Assembly (NCBI RefSeq): GCF_001190925.1
Contig: NZ_CP011072.1
Span: 496,001 to 560,000 of the forward strand
Length of the DNA: 64,000 nt
Reading direction: 5' to 3'
DNA from: Azoarcus sp. CIB
Lineage (GTDB): Bacteria > Pseudomonadota > Gammaproteobacteria > Burkholderiales > Rhodocyclaceae
In this document: in pieces, positions 35,259 to 43,908 of the stretch
Layout: each line of letters begins with the position of its first letter
Numbering within the stretch: the first letter of the stretch is position 1
Program-made: the position numbers and the translations under genes
The notes under the pieces: generated by a model
The model's database searches: none
The model's input: the letters and a program-made list of their open reading frames with translations, nothing else
Told to the model about the DNA's origin: nothing

Positions 35259-36179
35259 ATGAAGAACGGATCGAAATTCGCCCTCGGGGCCGCGCTGATC
35301 GCGGGCGCGGGCTTTCTCGGAACGGCCGACGTGTTCGCGGACGTGCAGTCGGCCCGCGTGGTGGCCGCCGAGGAAGCGCGGATGAAAAGCGACTTCGCGA
35401 GCAAGCTCGAAAGCACCAGGGAGCTCAACAAGGCGCTCAAGCGTGTTGGCGAGCAGCGCAAGGTGGACAATTCGCGTGTCGTGCAGGACAACGAAGCGAA
35501 GATCAAGCAGGCCGAAGCCGCTGCGGCCGAGGGCAAGCTCCTCGATGCACGCCTGCTGCTCGAAGACGCCTACCTCGGCGCCAAGCTGTCCATCGCCGAG
35601 CTCGTGAAGCCCGCGGCTGCGGCTGCCAAGCCTGCCGCACCGGCGGCGGCGGCGGACCCGCGCGAGCTGAAGGAGTACGCGGCGCGCAAGGAATCCACCA
35701 AGGCGCTGCGCGACGCGCTGGCGCGCATCGCGGAGGAAAAGAGCGACGACAAGGCGCGGAGCGAGGTGAAGCTCGTCGACAAGCTGATGGCGGACGCCGA
35801 TGCCGAGGTCGCCGACAACGCGCGCCGCGGCCGTGCGATCCTCGACCACGCCTATCTGCGCACCAAGGTCCAGATCGAGCGCCTGCGCGGCGGCGAGACG
35901 CTGGTGCGTACGCTGCAGTTCGACAGCAAGGGCGACGAATACCGTTACGAGCAGGATCGCAACGAGACCTACCGCATGCTGATCCCGATGCTGGTGCCGA
36001 ACGGCAGTGCCCGCGAGGCGCAGCTCAAGGGAACGCTCGACCGCGCCACGAAGCTGCGCGCCGATGCCGACGCCCAGGCGAAGCGCAACGAACTCGACAA
36101 TGCACTGAAGACGATCGACGAATCGACCGCGGAGTACCAGAAGGCGATCCGCAACGCCGGCGTGTTGCTGCCCGGCTGA
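35259..36179 (+). CDS. Exported helical protein with internal duplication, function unknown
   Basis: 306 residues with a signal peptide (KFALGAALIAGAGFLGTADVFA). The mature protein is strongly helical and charged, with two related segments of about 65 residues, ESTRELNKALKRV to KLSIAEL and ESTKALRDALARI to VQIERL, separated by an Ala/Pro linker, and a third weaker helical segment ending STAEYQKAIRNAG. AAGGGGAA precedes ATG 35259; an alternative ATG at 35226 would bury the signal. The 267 bp upstream of this start, shared with the divergent secreted-protein gene, contain no other ORF. No known family recognised; a periplasmic scaffold is possible. Confidence 0.65.
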   Translation: MKNGSKFALGAALIAGAGFLGTADVFADVQSARVVAAEEARMKSDFASKLESTRELNKALKRVGEQRKVDNSRVVQDNEAKIKQAEAAAAEGKLLDARLLLEDAYLGAKLSIAELVKPAAAAAKPAAPAAAADPRELKEYAARKESTKALRDALARIAEEKSDDKARSEVKLVDKLMADADAEVADNARRGRAILDHAYLRTKVQIERLRGGETLVRTLQFDSKGDEYRYEQDRNETYRMLIPMLVPNGSAREAQLKGTLDRATKLRADADAQAKRNELDNALKTIDESTAEYQKAIRNAGVLLPG

Positions 36180-36216
36180 CGCAGACCGGGGGTGGCAGGC
36201 GCCAGCCCCGCGCGGC

Positions 36217-36256
36217 AAAAAAATCGGCCCGCCAGCAGATGCTGGCGGGCCGATTT
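36217..36256 (-). terminator. Strong terminator between the helical-protein gene and dctA
   Basis: A perfect 16-bp stem (AAATCGGCCCGCCAGC / complement, loop AGAT) at 36221-36256. On the minus strand it is followed by seven T residues, so it primarily ends dctA; with GATTT on the plus strand it may work both ways. Confidence 0.9.
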
Positions 36257-36282
36257 GCTTCCTGCTGCCGAAGGCGGCGCGC

Positions 36283-37674
36283 TTACGCGCGAGCGGGCAC
36301 TGCCCGCTGGGGCATCTCGGCCGCCTCTTCCACCCGGGCGACCGCCGGGCGCACGTCCATGTGCGCGTCCTGCAGGTCGAGTACGGCTTCGGGGTCGTTG
36401 GCCTCCTCGATCGTCTCGTTGTTGAGGTGGCTGTTGAGCACCTTCATGTCGACGTCCTTGCACCACTTCGCGACGACCACGGTCGCCACGCTGTTGCCGA
36501 TCAGGTTGGTCAGCGCACGCGCTTCCGACATGAAGCGGTCGATGCCGAGGATCAGCGCCAGGCCCGCCACCGGCACGCCGCCCACGGCGGACAATGTCGC
36601 CGCGAGCACGATGAAGCCGCTGCCGGTGATGCCGGCCGCGCCCTTCGAGGTCAGGAGCAGCACCGCCAGCAGCGTGAGCTGCTGAGTCAGGTCGAGGGGC
36701 GTGTTCGTCGCCTGGGCGATGAAGACTGCAGCCATCGTGAGATAGATCGATGTGCCGTCGAGGTTGAATGAGTAGCCGGTGGGGATCACCAGGCCGACCG
36801 TCGACTTCTTGCAGCCGAGGTTTTCCATCTTCGCCATGATGCGCGGCAGCGCCGACTCGGACGACGAGGTGCCGAGCACGATCAGTAGCTCTTCCTTGAT
36901 GTACACGATCAGCTTAACGACCGAGAAGCCGTGGATGCGGGCGATCAGGCCGAGCACGCCGAAGATGAAGACCAGGCAGGTGGCGTAGAAGGTGCCCATC
37001 AGCATGCCGAGTTGCGCCAGCGCGCCGACACCGTGCTTGCCGATCGTGAAGGCCATCGCGCCGAACGCGCCGATCGGGGCAACCTTCATGATGTAGCCGA
37101 CGATGCCGAACAGCACGTGGGAGAACTTCTCGATGAAATCGAACACGAGCGTGCCGCGGCCGCCGAACTTGTGCAGCGCGAAGCCGAACATCACCGCGAA
37201 CAGCAGCACCTGCAGGATCTCGCCCTTCGCGAAGGCGTCGACGATCGTGGTGGGGATGATCGCGAGCAGGAATTGCACCGTCGACTGCATCTTGCTCGGA
37301 TCGGTGTAGGCAGCGATCGCCTTCGTGTCGAGCGTCGAGACGTCGATGTTCATGCCTGCCCCGGGCTGCACGACGTTGACGATCACGAGGCCGATCACCA
37401 GCGCGATCGTGCTGACGACTTCGAAATACAGCAGCGCGAGGCCGCCGGTCTTGCCGACCTTCTTCATGTCCTCCATGCCGGCGATGCCGACGACGACGGT
37501 GCAGAAGATGATCGGAGCGATGATCATCTTGATCAGTTTGATGAAGCCGTCACCCAGCGGCTTCATCGCGGCGCCCGTCTCGGGATAGAAATGCCCGAGC
37601 AGGATGCCGATGACGATGGCGACGATCACCTGGAAATACAGCGACGTATAAAACGGTTTCTTGGCCAAACCCAT
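36283..37674 (-). CDS. dctA: C4-dicarboxylate:cation symporter DctA
   Basis: 463 residues of the DAACS family, importing succinate, fumarate and malate. Motifs: [35 protein letters not shown] (re-entrant serine loop) and [16 protein letters not shown] plus [11 protein letters not shown]. The annotated ATG has AGGAG immediately adjacent, which is too close; the TTG two codons later (37668) lies at an ideal 6-nt spacing and matches the family start, so it may be the real start. The 150-bp gap upstream holds no gene and no clear sigma-54 promoter. Fumarate uptake fits with the nearby frd operon. Confidence 0.95.
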   Translation of the reverse strand: MGLAKKPFYTSLYFQVIVAIVIGILLGHFYPETGAAMKPLGDGFIKLIKMIIAPIIFCTVVVGIAGMEDMKKVGKTGGLALLYFEVVSTIALVIGLVIVNVVQPGAGMNIDVSTLDTKAIAAYTDPSKMQSTVQFLLAIIPTTIVDAFAKGEILQVLLFAVMFGFALHKFGGRGTLVFDFIEKFSHVLFGIVGYIMKVAPIGAFGAMAFTIGKHGVGALAQLGMLMGTFYATCLVFIFGVLGLIARIHGFSVVKLIVYIKEELLIVLGTSSSESALPRIMAKMENLGCKKSTVGLVIPTGYSFNLDGTSIYLTMAAVFIAQATNTPLDLTQQLTLLAVLLLTSKGAAGITGSGFIVLAATLSAVGGVPVAGLALILGIDRFMSEARALTNLIGNSVATVVVAKWCKDVDMKVLNSHLNNETIEEANDPEAVLDLQDAHMDVRPAVARVEEAAEMPQRAVPARA

Positions 37675-37824
37675 CTCCTCGGTTATTTACTGCGTGGCCG
37701 CGATTATTTCGACCGAGGGCGATCATGTGCAGTGTGAACTTCCGCATTGTGGATATCACCTAGGCGGCGCAGGGGCGTGCGGCCGAAGGCGAATGCGCGA
37801 GAAACGTGGCGCGGGTCGGAGGCC

Positions 37825-38706
37825 TCAGGCCTTGCGTGCGAGCCATACCCCCAGCACGGCGACGACCATGCCGGCGAGCGCGAGGCCGGAGAGGGTCTCG
37901 CCGAACAGCAGCCAGGCCATCAGCGCCGTCGTCGGCGGCGTCAGGTAGAACAGGCTGGCCACGTTCACCGCGCTGCCGCTGCGGATCAGCAGGTTGAGCA
38001 GGCTGATCGCGCCGAGCGAGAGCACGAGCACGAGCCACAGCAGGGCGAAGACGAATTGCCCGCTCCAGTCGACGTGCATCGTTTCGGTTCCGCTCGCGAG
38101 GAGGCTGGTGACGATGAGACTGGGGATGAACTGCACGACCGAACCGGTGCGCAGGTCGAAGCTCGGGCAGAAACGCTTCTGGTACAGCGTGCCGACGGTG
38201 ATGCCGGCCAGCGCCGCAAGGGCCGGCGCAAGCTTCCAGCCCAGCTCCGCCGCCGAGACGCCCACCGCGACTTTATTGCTCACCACCAGCGTGACGCCGA
38301 CGAAGCCCAGCACGAGCCCGCCCCATTGGCGTCGCGTGACCCGCTCGCCCAGCAGCCAGCCGGCCCCAAGGGCGGTCAGCAGCGGCTGCATCCCGACCAC
38401 CAGGGCGGACACCCCTGCGGGCAGGCCGCGGTCGATCGACATGAACACCCCGCCGAGATAGGTCGCCTGCACCAGCAGGCCGGCCACCCCGATGTGCATG
38501 ACCTGGCGCCAGTCGCGCGGCCACGGAGCGCGCATGGCGAACGCCAGTGCGCCCATCAGCGTGATGACCAGCACGTAGCGGGTGCTCAGGAAGGTCAGCG
38601 GCTGGGCGAAAGGCAGGCCGAATTTTGCCCCGATGAAGCCGGTGCTCCACAGCAGGACGAAGAGGAGGGGGGCTGCGGCGGTCAGGCGGGGATGGAGGAA
38701 GGCCAT
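37825..38706 (-). CDS. EamA/DMT-family exporter
   Basis: 293 residues with ten hydrophobic segments in two EamA halves (LLFVLLWSTGFIGAKFGLPFAQPLTF at the start; second half from APALAALAGITVGTLYQKRF). The frame is open far upstream, but homology and hydrophobicity begin at the ATG at 38706. The substrate is unknown. Confidence 0.85.
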   Translation of the reverse strand: MAFLHPRLTAAAPLLFVLLWSTGFIGAKFGLPFAQPLTFLSTRYVLVITLMGALAFAMRAPWPRDWRQVMHIGVAGLLVQATYLGGVFMSIDRGLPAGVSALVVGMQPLLTALGAGWLLGERVTRRQWGGLVLGFVGVTLVVSNKVAVGVSAAELGWKLAPALAALAGITVGTLYQKRFCPSFDLRTGSVVQFIPSLIVTSLLASGTETMHVDWSGQFVFALLWLVLVLSLGAISLLNLLIRSGSAVNVASLFYLTPPTTALMAWLLFGETLSGLALAGMVVAVLGVWLARKA

Positions 38707-39034
38707 GGCGTGTCGGGAGCGTGCGTGTGCGGGCCCGGCAGGGCGAAAGTCGCCCATCTTACCTGCACGTTGATGCGTGCGCGTCGTCGCTGAATCGCCG
38801 TCCGATGAATTTTCTCGCATGTCGGGCGTTTCGAGACCATGTCCGCATTGTAGGCATGTGGGGTGGGAGTTACACTGGATTGCAACAACGTCATAGTTCG
38901 ATTGGTGACGTTGGTATATAAGAAGAATATTGTGGTTTCCGCGCCCGAAAGGCGGGTCGATTTCCTTTCGGTCGCAGGAGCCGGTCTTCCGGAGCCCGCG
39001 GCATTGCCGGGCCCGCCGAAAGGGGGAAAGCGTC
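38707..39034. promoter_or_regulatory. Divergent intergenic region carrying the frd promoter and an inverted repeat
   Basis: 328 bp without a gene. CAACGTCA (38886-38893) and TGACGTTG (38906-38913) are perfect 8-bp inverted arms centred 20 bp apart, as for a dimeric regulator binding two helical turns. An AT-rich stretch (TATATAAGAAGAATATT) follows and could contain the -10 of the frd operon. No FNR consensus was found. Confidence 0.45.
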
Positions 39035-40855
39035 ATGGATGCCTGGAAGGCAGACGTCGCCATCGTCGGTGCAGGCGGAGCCGGCCTGCGGGCCGCGATC
39101 GCAGTCGCCGAGTCCGACCCGTCGCTGAAGATCGCGCTGGTCTCCAAGGTCTACCCGATGCGCAGCCACACGGTGGCGGCCGAGGGCGGATCGGCCGGCG
39201 TCGTGCAGGCTCACGACAGCCTAGAGCACCACTTCCACGACACCGTCGCCGGGGGCGACTGGCTGTGCGAGCAGGACGTGGTCGAGGACTTCGTCGCGCG
39301 CTGCACCGAGGAGATGGTGCAGCTCGAGCACTGGGGCTGTCCGTGGAGCCGCAAGGCCGACGGCCATATCAACGTGCGCGCCTTCGGCGGCATGAAGATC
39401 GAACGCACGTGGTTCGCCGCCGACAAGACCGGCTTCCACATGTTGCACACCCTGTTCCAGACCTCGATCAAGTACCCGTCGATCCGGCGCTTCGACGAGC
39501 ATTTCTGCCTCGACCTGGTCGTCGAGGACGGCCGCGTGCAGGGCGTCGTGGTCGTCGACATCGCCTCGCGCCGCTTCACGCTGATCCAGGCCAATGCGGT
39601 GATCCTCGCCACCGGCGGTGCCGGGCGCGTGTTCCGCGAGAACACCAACGGCGGCATCGTCACCGGCGACGGCATGGCGCTCGCCTACCGCCACGGCGTG
39701 CCGCTGCGCGACATGGAGTTCGTCCAGTACCACCCCACCTGCATGCCCGGCACCGGCCTGTTGTTCACCGAGGCCTGTCGCGGCGAGGGCGGCTTCCTGC
39801 TGAACCGGGACGGCTACCGCTACCTGCAGGACTACGGCCTCGGGCCGGCCGAGCCGACGCCGCGCAACAAGGCGATGGAACTGGGGCCCCGCGACCGCCT
39901 GAGTCAGGCCTTCTGGTACGAGCAGAAGAATGGCCGCACGATAGACGGCCCGCACGGGCCGGTCGTGCACCTCGACCTGCGCCATCTCGGCGAAGCCAAA
40001 CTGCGCGAGCGCCTGCCGCAGATCTACGAGCTCGCCGAGGAGTTCCTCGGCGTCGATCCGGCGCAGACGCCGATCCCGGTGCGGCCCGCGGTGCATTACA
40101 CGATGGGCGGCATCCTCGTCGATGGGCGGTGTGCCGCGCCGCTGCCCGGCCTGTACGCGGCCGGCGAATGTTCGAGCGTGGGCATCCACGGCGCCAACCG
40201 CCTCGGCTCCAATTCGCTTGCGGAACTGTGCGTGTTCGGCAAGACGGCCGGCGTCGCGGCCGCCGCCTTCGCGCAGTCGATGGCGCACGGTCCCGCAGAC
40301 GTGCTGCTGAAACAGGCCGCGGCGTCGCAGCAGCGCGCGCTCGACCTCGTGACCAACACATCCGGCACAGAGCGCATCGCCACTCTGCGCAAGGAGATGG
40401 CGCAGAGCATGGAGGACGGGTGCGGCATCTACCGCGAGGCGCGCAGCATGCAGGCGACCTGTGACAAGCTCGCCGAACTGCGCGAGCGCTATCGCAAGGT
40501 CAGGGTCGAGGACACGTCGAGCGTGTGGAACACCGAATGGCTGCTCGCGATCGAGCTCGGCTATCAGCTCGAAGTCGCACAGGCGATGGCGTGGTCCGCC
40601 CTCGAGCGCCGCGAGTCGCGCGGCGCGCATCAGCGTCTCGATGGCTATGGCGAGCGCGACGACGTCAATTTCCTCAGGCATTCGCTGGCGTTTCACACCG
40701 GCGCCGACGCGCCGCGCATCGGCTACGGCGACGTGAAGATCACCCGCTCTGCGCCGGGTACGCGCGCCTACGGCGCCGCCGGCGAGAAGGCCGAGAAGGC
40801 GGAACAGGAGCGGGCCGCACAGCCCGGTCCGGCAGGGGAGGCGCACCGTGGCTGA
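39035..40855 (+). CDS. frdA: Fumarate reductase flavoprotein subunit
   Basis: 606 residues, closely following E. coli FrdA. FAD motif VAIVGAGGAGLRAAIA; the FAD-attachment histidine is in PMRSHTVAAEGGS; active-site region QYHPTCMPGTGLLFTEACRGEGG; and GECSSVGIHGANRLGSNSL. It reduces fumarate to succinate, or runs in reverse, on the cytoplasmic face of the membrane. ATG 39035 has AAGGGGGAAA upstream. First gene of a tightly coupled frdABCD operon. Confidence 0.95.
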   Translation: MDAWKADVAIVGAGGAGLRAAIAVAESDPSLKIALVSKVYPMRSHTVAAEGGSAGVVQAHDSLEHHFHDTVAGGDWLCEQDVVEDFVARCTEEMVQLEHWGCPWSRKADGHINVRAFGGMKIERTWFAADKTGFHMLHTLFQTSIKYPSIRRFDEHFCLDLVVEDGRVQGVVVVDIASRRFTLIQANAVILATGGAGRVFRENTNGGIVTGDGMALAYRHGVPLRDMEFVQYHPTCMPGTGLLFTEACRGEGGFLLNRDGYRYLQDYGLGPAEPTPRNKAMELGPRDRLSQAFWYEQKNGRTIDGPHGPVVHLDLRHLGEAKLRERLPQIYELAEEFLGVDPAQTPIPVRPAVHYTMGGILVDGRCAAPLPGLYAAGECSSVGIHGANRLGSNSLAELCVFGKTAGVAAAAFAQSMAHGPADVLLKQAAASQQRALDLVTNTSGTERIATLRKEMAQSMEDGCGIYREARSMQATCDKLAELRERYRKVRVEDTSSVWNTEWLLAIELGYQLEVAQAMAWSALERRESRGAHQRLDGYGERDDVNFLRHSLAFHTGADAPRIGYGDVKITRSAPGTRAYGAAGEKAEKAEQERAAQPGPAGEAHRG

Positions 40856-41612
40856 TACGAGCGATACCGGCAAGCGCATCCGCATCGAAGTCCTGCGCTA
40901 TCGCCCCGAGCAGGACGAGCAGCCCTTCCTGCAAGGCTACGACGTGCCCTTCACCGACGACATGTCGGTGCTGCAGGGCCTGCAGTACATCAAGGACTGG
41001 CTCGACGGCACGCTGAGCTTCCGCTGGTCGTGCCGCATGGCGATCTGCGGCAGCTGCGGGATGATGATAGATGGCGAGCCTCGCCTCGCGTGCAAGACCT
41101 TCCTGCGCGATTTTCCTGCCGGCAGCGTGCGCGTCGAGGCGCTCGCGCACTTCCCGATCGAGCGCGACCTCGTGATCCGGATGGACGATTTCCTCGCCAA
41201 GCTCGAAAGCATCAAGCCCTACATCATCCCGAAGGAAGCGCGAAGCCTCGCGCAAGGCGAGTACCTGCAGACGCCCGCCCAGCTCGATGTGTACGAGCAG
41301 TTCAGTTCCTGCATCAACTGCCTGCTGTGCTACGCCGCGTGTCCCCAGTACGGTTTGAATCCGGACTTCGTGGGGCCGGGCATCATGGCCCTGCTGCACC
41401 GCTACAACGCTGATTCGCGCGACGGCGGCGCAGCAGCGCGCATGGAAGTGGCCGGATCGGAAGCGGGGGTCTTCAACTGCACCGCGGTCGGCTACTGCTC
41501 CGAGGTGTGTCCGAAGCACGTCGATCCCGCCAACGCGGTCAACCAGAACAAGACGCGCGCGGCAGGGGACTATTTCCTGAGATTCATCACCCCGAAGGGA
41601 GGCGCGAAATGA
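40848..41612 (+). CDS. frdB: Fumarate reductase iron-sulfur subunit
   Basis: 254 residues. The [2Fe-2S] ligands are in SCRMAICGSCGMM and LACKTF; the [4Fe-4S] and [3Fe-4S] ligands are in SSCINCLLCYAACP and CTAVGYCSEVCPKHVDP. It passes electrons between the membrane quinone and FrdA. The start is GTG with GGGGAGG upstream, overlapping frdA by 8 bp. Confidence 0.95.
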   Translation: MADTSDTGKRIRIEVLRYRPEQDEQPFLQGYDVPFTDDMSVLQGLQYIKDWLDGTLSFRWSCRMAICGSCGMMIDGEPRLACKTFLRDFPAGSVRVEALAHFPIERDLVIRMDDFLAKLESIKPYIIPKEARSLAQGEYLQTPAQLDVYEQFSSCINCLLCYAACPQYGLNPDFVGPGIMALLHRYNADSRDGGAAARMEVAGSEAGVFNCTAVGYCSEVCPKHVDPANAVNQNKTRAAGDYFLRFITPKGGAK

Positions 41613-42016
41613 GCACGTCCGATCCGCGCCGTCCCTACGTGCGCCCAATGGCCGGCTGGTGGCGCCGCAATCCCTTCTTCGTCGAATACATGGTGCATGA
41701 GGCGACCGCACTCTTCGTCGCAGCCTATGCCCTCGTGCTGCTGGTCGGGCTGCTGCGGCTCGCGCAGGGCGAAGCGGCATGGAACGGGTGGCTGGAGGCG
41801 CTGCGCAGCCCCGTGGCGCTCGTATTCCACGTCGCGCTGCTGGCCGCCTTCGCGTACCACTGCTGGACCTGGTTCCGCATCATGCCCAAGACCATGCCGC
41901 CCCTCGTCATCCGCGGCAAGCGCGTCGCCCCGGGCGTGATCACGGCCTGCGGCGTGGCAGCGACGGTGGTCTGCAGTCTCGTCGTGTTGATCGCGGCGTG
42001 GGGGGCGACGCGATGA
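41609..42016 (+). CDS. frdC: Fumarate reductase membrane anchor subunit C
   Basis: 135 residues with three membrane helices. RPYVRPMAGWWRRNPFFVEYM is the typical FrdC N terminus, and HVALLAAFAYHCWTWFRIMPKTM follows. The ATG overlaps the frdB stop (ATGA). It anchors the complex and forms part of the quinone site. Confidence 0.92.
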   Translation: MSTSDPRRPYVRPMAGWWRRNPFFVEYMVHEATALFVAAYALVLLVGLLRLAQGEAAWNGWLEALRSPVALVFHVALLAAFAYHCWTWFRIMPKTMPPLVIRGKRVAPGVITACGVAATVVCSLVVLIAAWGATR

Positions 42017-42381
42017 AACCAATCACCAGACGCTCCAACGCGCCCGTCTTCTGGGGGCTTTTTGGTGCCGGCGGCATGCTTGCCGCGCTCTTCGGCCCGG
42101 TGCTCGTGTTCATCACCGGGATCGCGGTGCCGCTGGGCGTCATCCTTCCCACGGACGCGATGAGCTGGGCGCACATGCAGGCCTTCGCGCAGCATTGGGC
42201 AGGCAAGGGTCTGCTGTTCGTCGTGGTCGCGCTGTTCATGTGGCACGCCATGCACCGCATCCTCCACAGCCTGCACGACCTGGGTGTGCATGCGGGCACG
42301 GCGATGAAATTTGCATGCTACGGCCTTGCTCTGCTTGTAACCATGATTACGGCGTGGATATTGGTGGCAGTAGGATTCTGA
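42013..42381 (+). CDS. frdD: Fumarate reductase membrane anchor subunit D
   Basis: 122 residues, three membrane helices. RRSNAPVFWGLFGAGGM and the HAMHRILHSLHDLGVH loop match FrdD. The ATG overlaps the frdC stop by 4 bp. It completes an E. coli-type haem-free quinol:fumarate reductase. Confidence 0.92.
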   Translation: MKPITRRSNAPVFWGLFGAGGMLAALFGPVLVFITGIAVPLGVILPTDAMSWAHMQAFAQHWAGKGLLFVVVALFMWHAMHRILHSLHDLGVHAGTAMKFACYGLALLVTMITAWILVAVGF

Positions 42382-42448
42382 ATGGAACCTCCAATAAGAG
42401 AGGCTTGGTGCCGGTTTTCGCACTGCGCGGGCCGCATCCCGCTATTAC

Positions 42449-42488
42449 ATTGGATCCAATTCATCGGGTCTTCTTGTCATCTTGACAA
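42449..42488. promoter_or_regulatory. Two palindromes upstream of the EBDH-like haem-protein gene
   Basis: ATTGGATCCAAT (42449-42460) is a perfect 12-bp palindrome, and TTGTCA-tct-TGACAA (42474-42488) a perfect 6+3+6 inverted repeat ending 15 bp before the start codon. Both lie in the 122-bp gap after frdD and are candidate operators. The second resembles, but does not fit, FNR/NNR boxes (wrong arms and spacing). Confidence 0.4.
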
Positions 42489-42503
42489 TCAGGGGAACAC
42501 AAA

Positions 42504-43805
42504 ATGAAAAAAACGGCATTGTTCGTGAGCCTGGCGCTTCTGGGCATCGGTGCGGCGCAGGCCGCCGACCCGGCAAAGATCAACTGGGGCAAGGTTCCTG
42601 CGGTGACCGTGCCGCTGTTCTTTCCCGGCCAGTCGTCCTACGAATGGCTGCGCAGTGACGCGCACGAAGGGGCCGTCAAGGAGGTCGTGCGCGGCGATTC
42701 CTGTACCTCGTGTCACGACGAGGAAGACGCCGAGAAGGACATCGGCGAGGAGATCGTCAAGGGCGGCCGCCTCGAGCCCCGCCCGGTCAAGGGCAAGTCC
42801 GGCTACAAGGCCCTGAAGGTGCAGGCCGCGTACGACGCGAAGAACGCCTACCTGCGATTCCAGTGGAAGACCGACAATGCCTATCCCGGCGCGGAGCACC
42901 AGTACCTGCGTTTCGACGGCAAGGAATGGAAGGTGTTCGGCTACCCGAAGCTCGACAAGCCGGTGCAGGACGGCCAGGAAATGGGCATCTATGAAGACCG
43001 CATGTCGGTCATGATCGACGACGGCAAGGTGCCGGGTTTCGCGAACCAGGGCTGCTGGCTCACCTGCCACGACGGCCAGCGCGACATGGCGAAGCAGTTC
43101 ACCAAGGACGAGGTCGCCAATAACGCGTTGCTGCAGGCGATCAAGAAGCGCGACGTGCGCAAGTACCTGCCCGACACGCGCACCGACCCGTCCGACTGGA
43201 AGACCGGCAAGAGTGTCGAGGACATCGCCAAGATCAAGGCAGCCGGCGGCTTCGTCGACCTGATCCAGTGGCGTGCGCATCGCAGCAATCCGGTCGGCAT
43301 GACCGACGACGGCTACGTGCTGGAATTCCGCCTCAGCGATTCGGGTAAGGAAATGTTCGGCGGCAACGCGGATGCGAAGACGCATCAGCCGAAGTTCATG
43401 TGGGACGCCAGCAAGGTCGGCTACAAGTCGATCACCGTCGACCAGCTGCACAAGGGCGACCACTTCCTCATCCGTGAGCAGAACGCCGTGCCCTTCGATC
43501 CGAACGCCGGCTGGAAGGAAGGCGACATGATCCCGGACTACGTCGTCAGCCGCGCCGACGCCAAGGGGTCGGCCGCCGACAATAACGCCATCTCGAGCTG
43601 GAAGGACGGCGTGTGGACGGTGGTCATGGTCCGTCCGCTCGGTCTCGCCAATGACGACGACAAAGCCCTGAAGGCCGGAGGTGTATACAATGTCGGCTTC
43701 GCCGTGCATGATGACAACATCACCACGCGCGGCCACCAGGTGTCCTTCGTCAAGACGATCGGTTTCGGGGCGAAGGCCGACATCAAGGCCGTGAAGCTGC
43801 CGTAA
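42504..43805 (+). CDS. Periplasmic ethylbenzene dehydrogenase-related haem protein
   Basis: 433 residues with a Sec signal peptide (KKTALFVSLALLGIGAAQA). The body resembles the haem-binding domain of the ethylbenzene dehydrogenase gamma subunit. It carries one ordinary c-haem motif (CTSCH, residues about 67-71) and one CWLTCH, a CX3CH motif, giving up to two haems. Conserved aromatic and methionine residues could supply further ligands. It has its own candidate promoter region, and a hairpin separates it from the multihaem gene downstream. No molybdenum alpha subunit is nearby, so this is not an ethylbenzene dehydrogenase; a periplasmic electron carrier is inferred. Confidence 0.8.
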   Translation: MKKTALFVSLALLGIGAAQAADPAKINWGKVPAVTVPLFFPGQSSYEWLRSDAHEGAVKEVVRGDSCTSCHDEEDAEKDIGEEIVKGGRLEPRPVKGKSGYKALKVQAAYDAKNAYLRFQWKTDNAYPGAEHQYLRFDGKEWKVFGYPKLDKPVQDGQEMGIYEDRMSVMIDDGKVPGFANQGCWLTCHDGQRDMAKQFTKDEVANNALLQAIKKRDVRKYLPDTRTDPSDWKTGKSVEDIAKIKAAGGFVDLIQWRAHRSNPVGMTDDGYVLEFRLSDSGKEMFGGNADAKTHQPKFMWDASKVGYKSITVDQLHKGDHFLIREQNAVPFDPNAGWKEGDMIPDYVVSRADAKGSAADNNAISSWKDGVWTVVMVRPLGLANDDDKALKAGGVYNVGFAVHDDNITTRGHQVSFVKTIGFGAKADIKAVKLP

Positions 43806-43858
43806 GGCGGCCCCGGGCGCGGGGCCGGCAAGTCCGGAGTCCGCGTCGCCCGCTATAC

Positions 43859-43883
43859 AACGCCGCGCTCGTCGCGGCGTTTT
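43859..43883 (+). terminator. Intrinsic terminator or attenuator between the two haem-protein genes
   Basis: AACGCCGCG / CGCGGCGTT is a perfect 9-bp stem with a 5-nt loop and ends in TTTT. It lies 25 bp before the multihaem cytochrome start, so it could reduce read-through from the upstream gene and set unequal expression. Confidence 0.65.
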
Positions 43884-43908
43884 CATGGACCCTTGCGGAA
43901 GCTCGACC

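Noticed and set aside
37675-37824. Sigma-54 promoter and DctD-type activator site upstream of dctA
   Set aside because: No TGGC-N8-TTGC element is visible, and the GCGGAA-TTC segment lacks the second half-site.
42474-42488. FNR or NNR binding site
   Set aside because: The arms are TTGTCA/TGACAA with a 3-nt spacer; the consensus is TTGAT-N4-ATCAA or TTGAC-N4-GTCAA.
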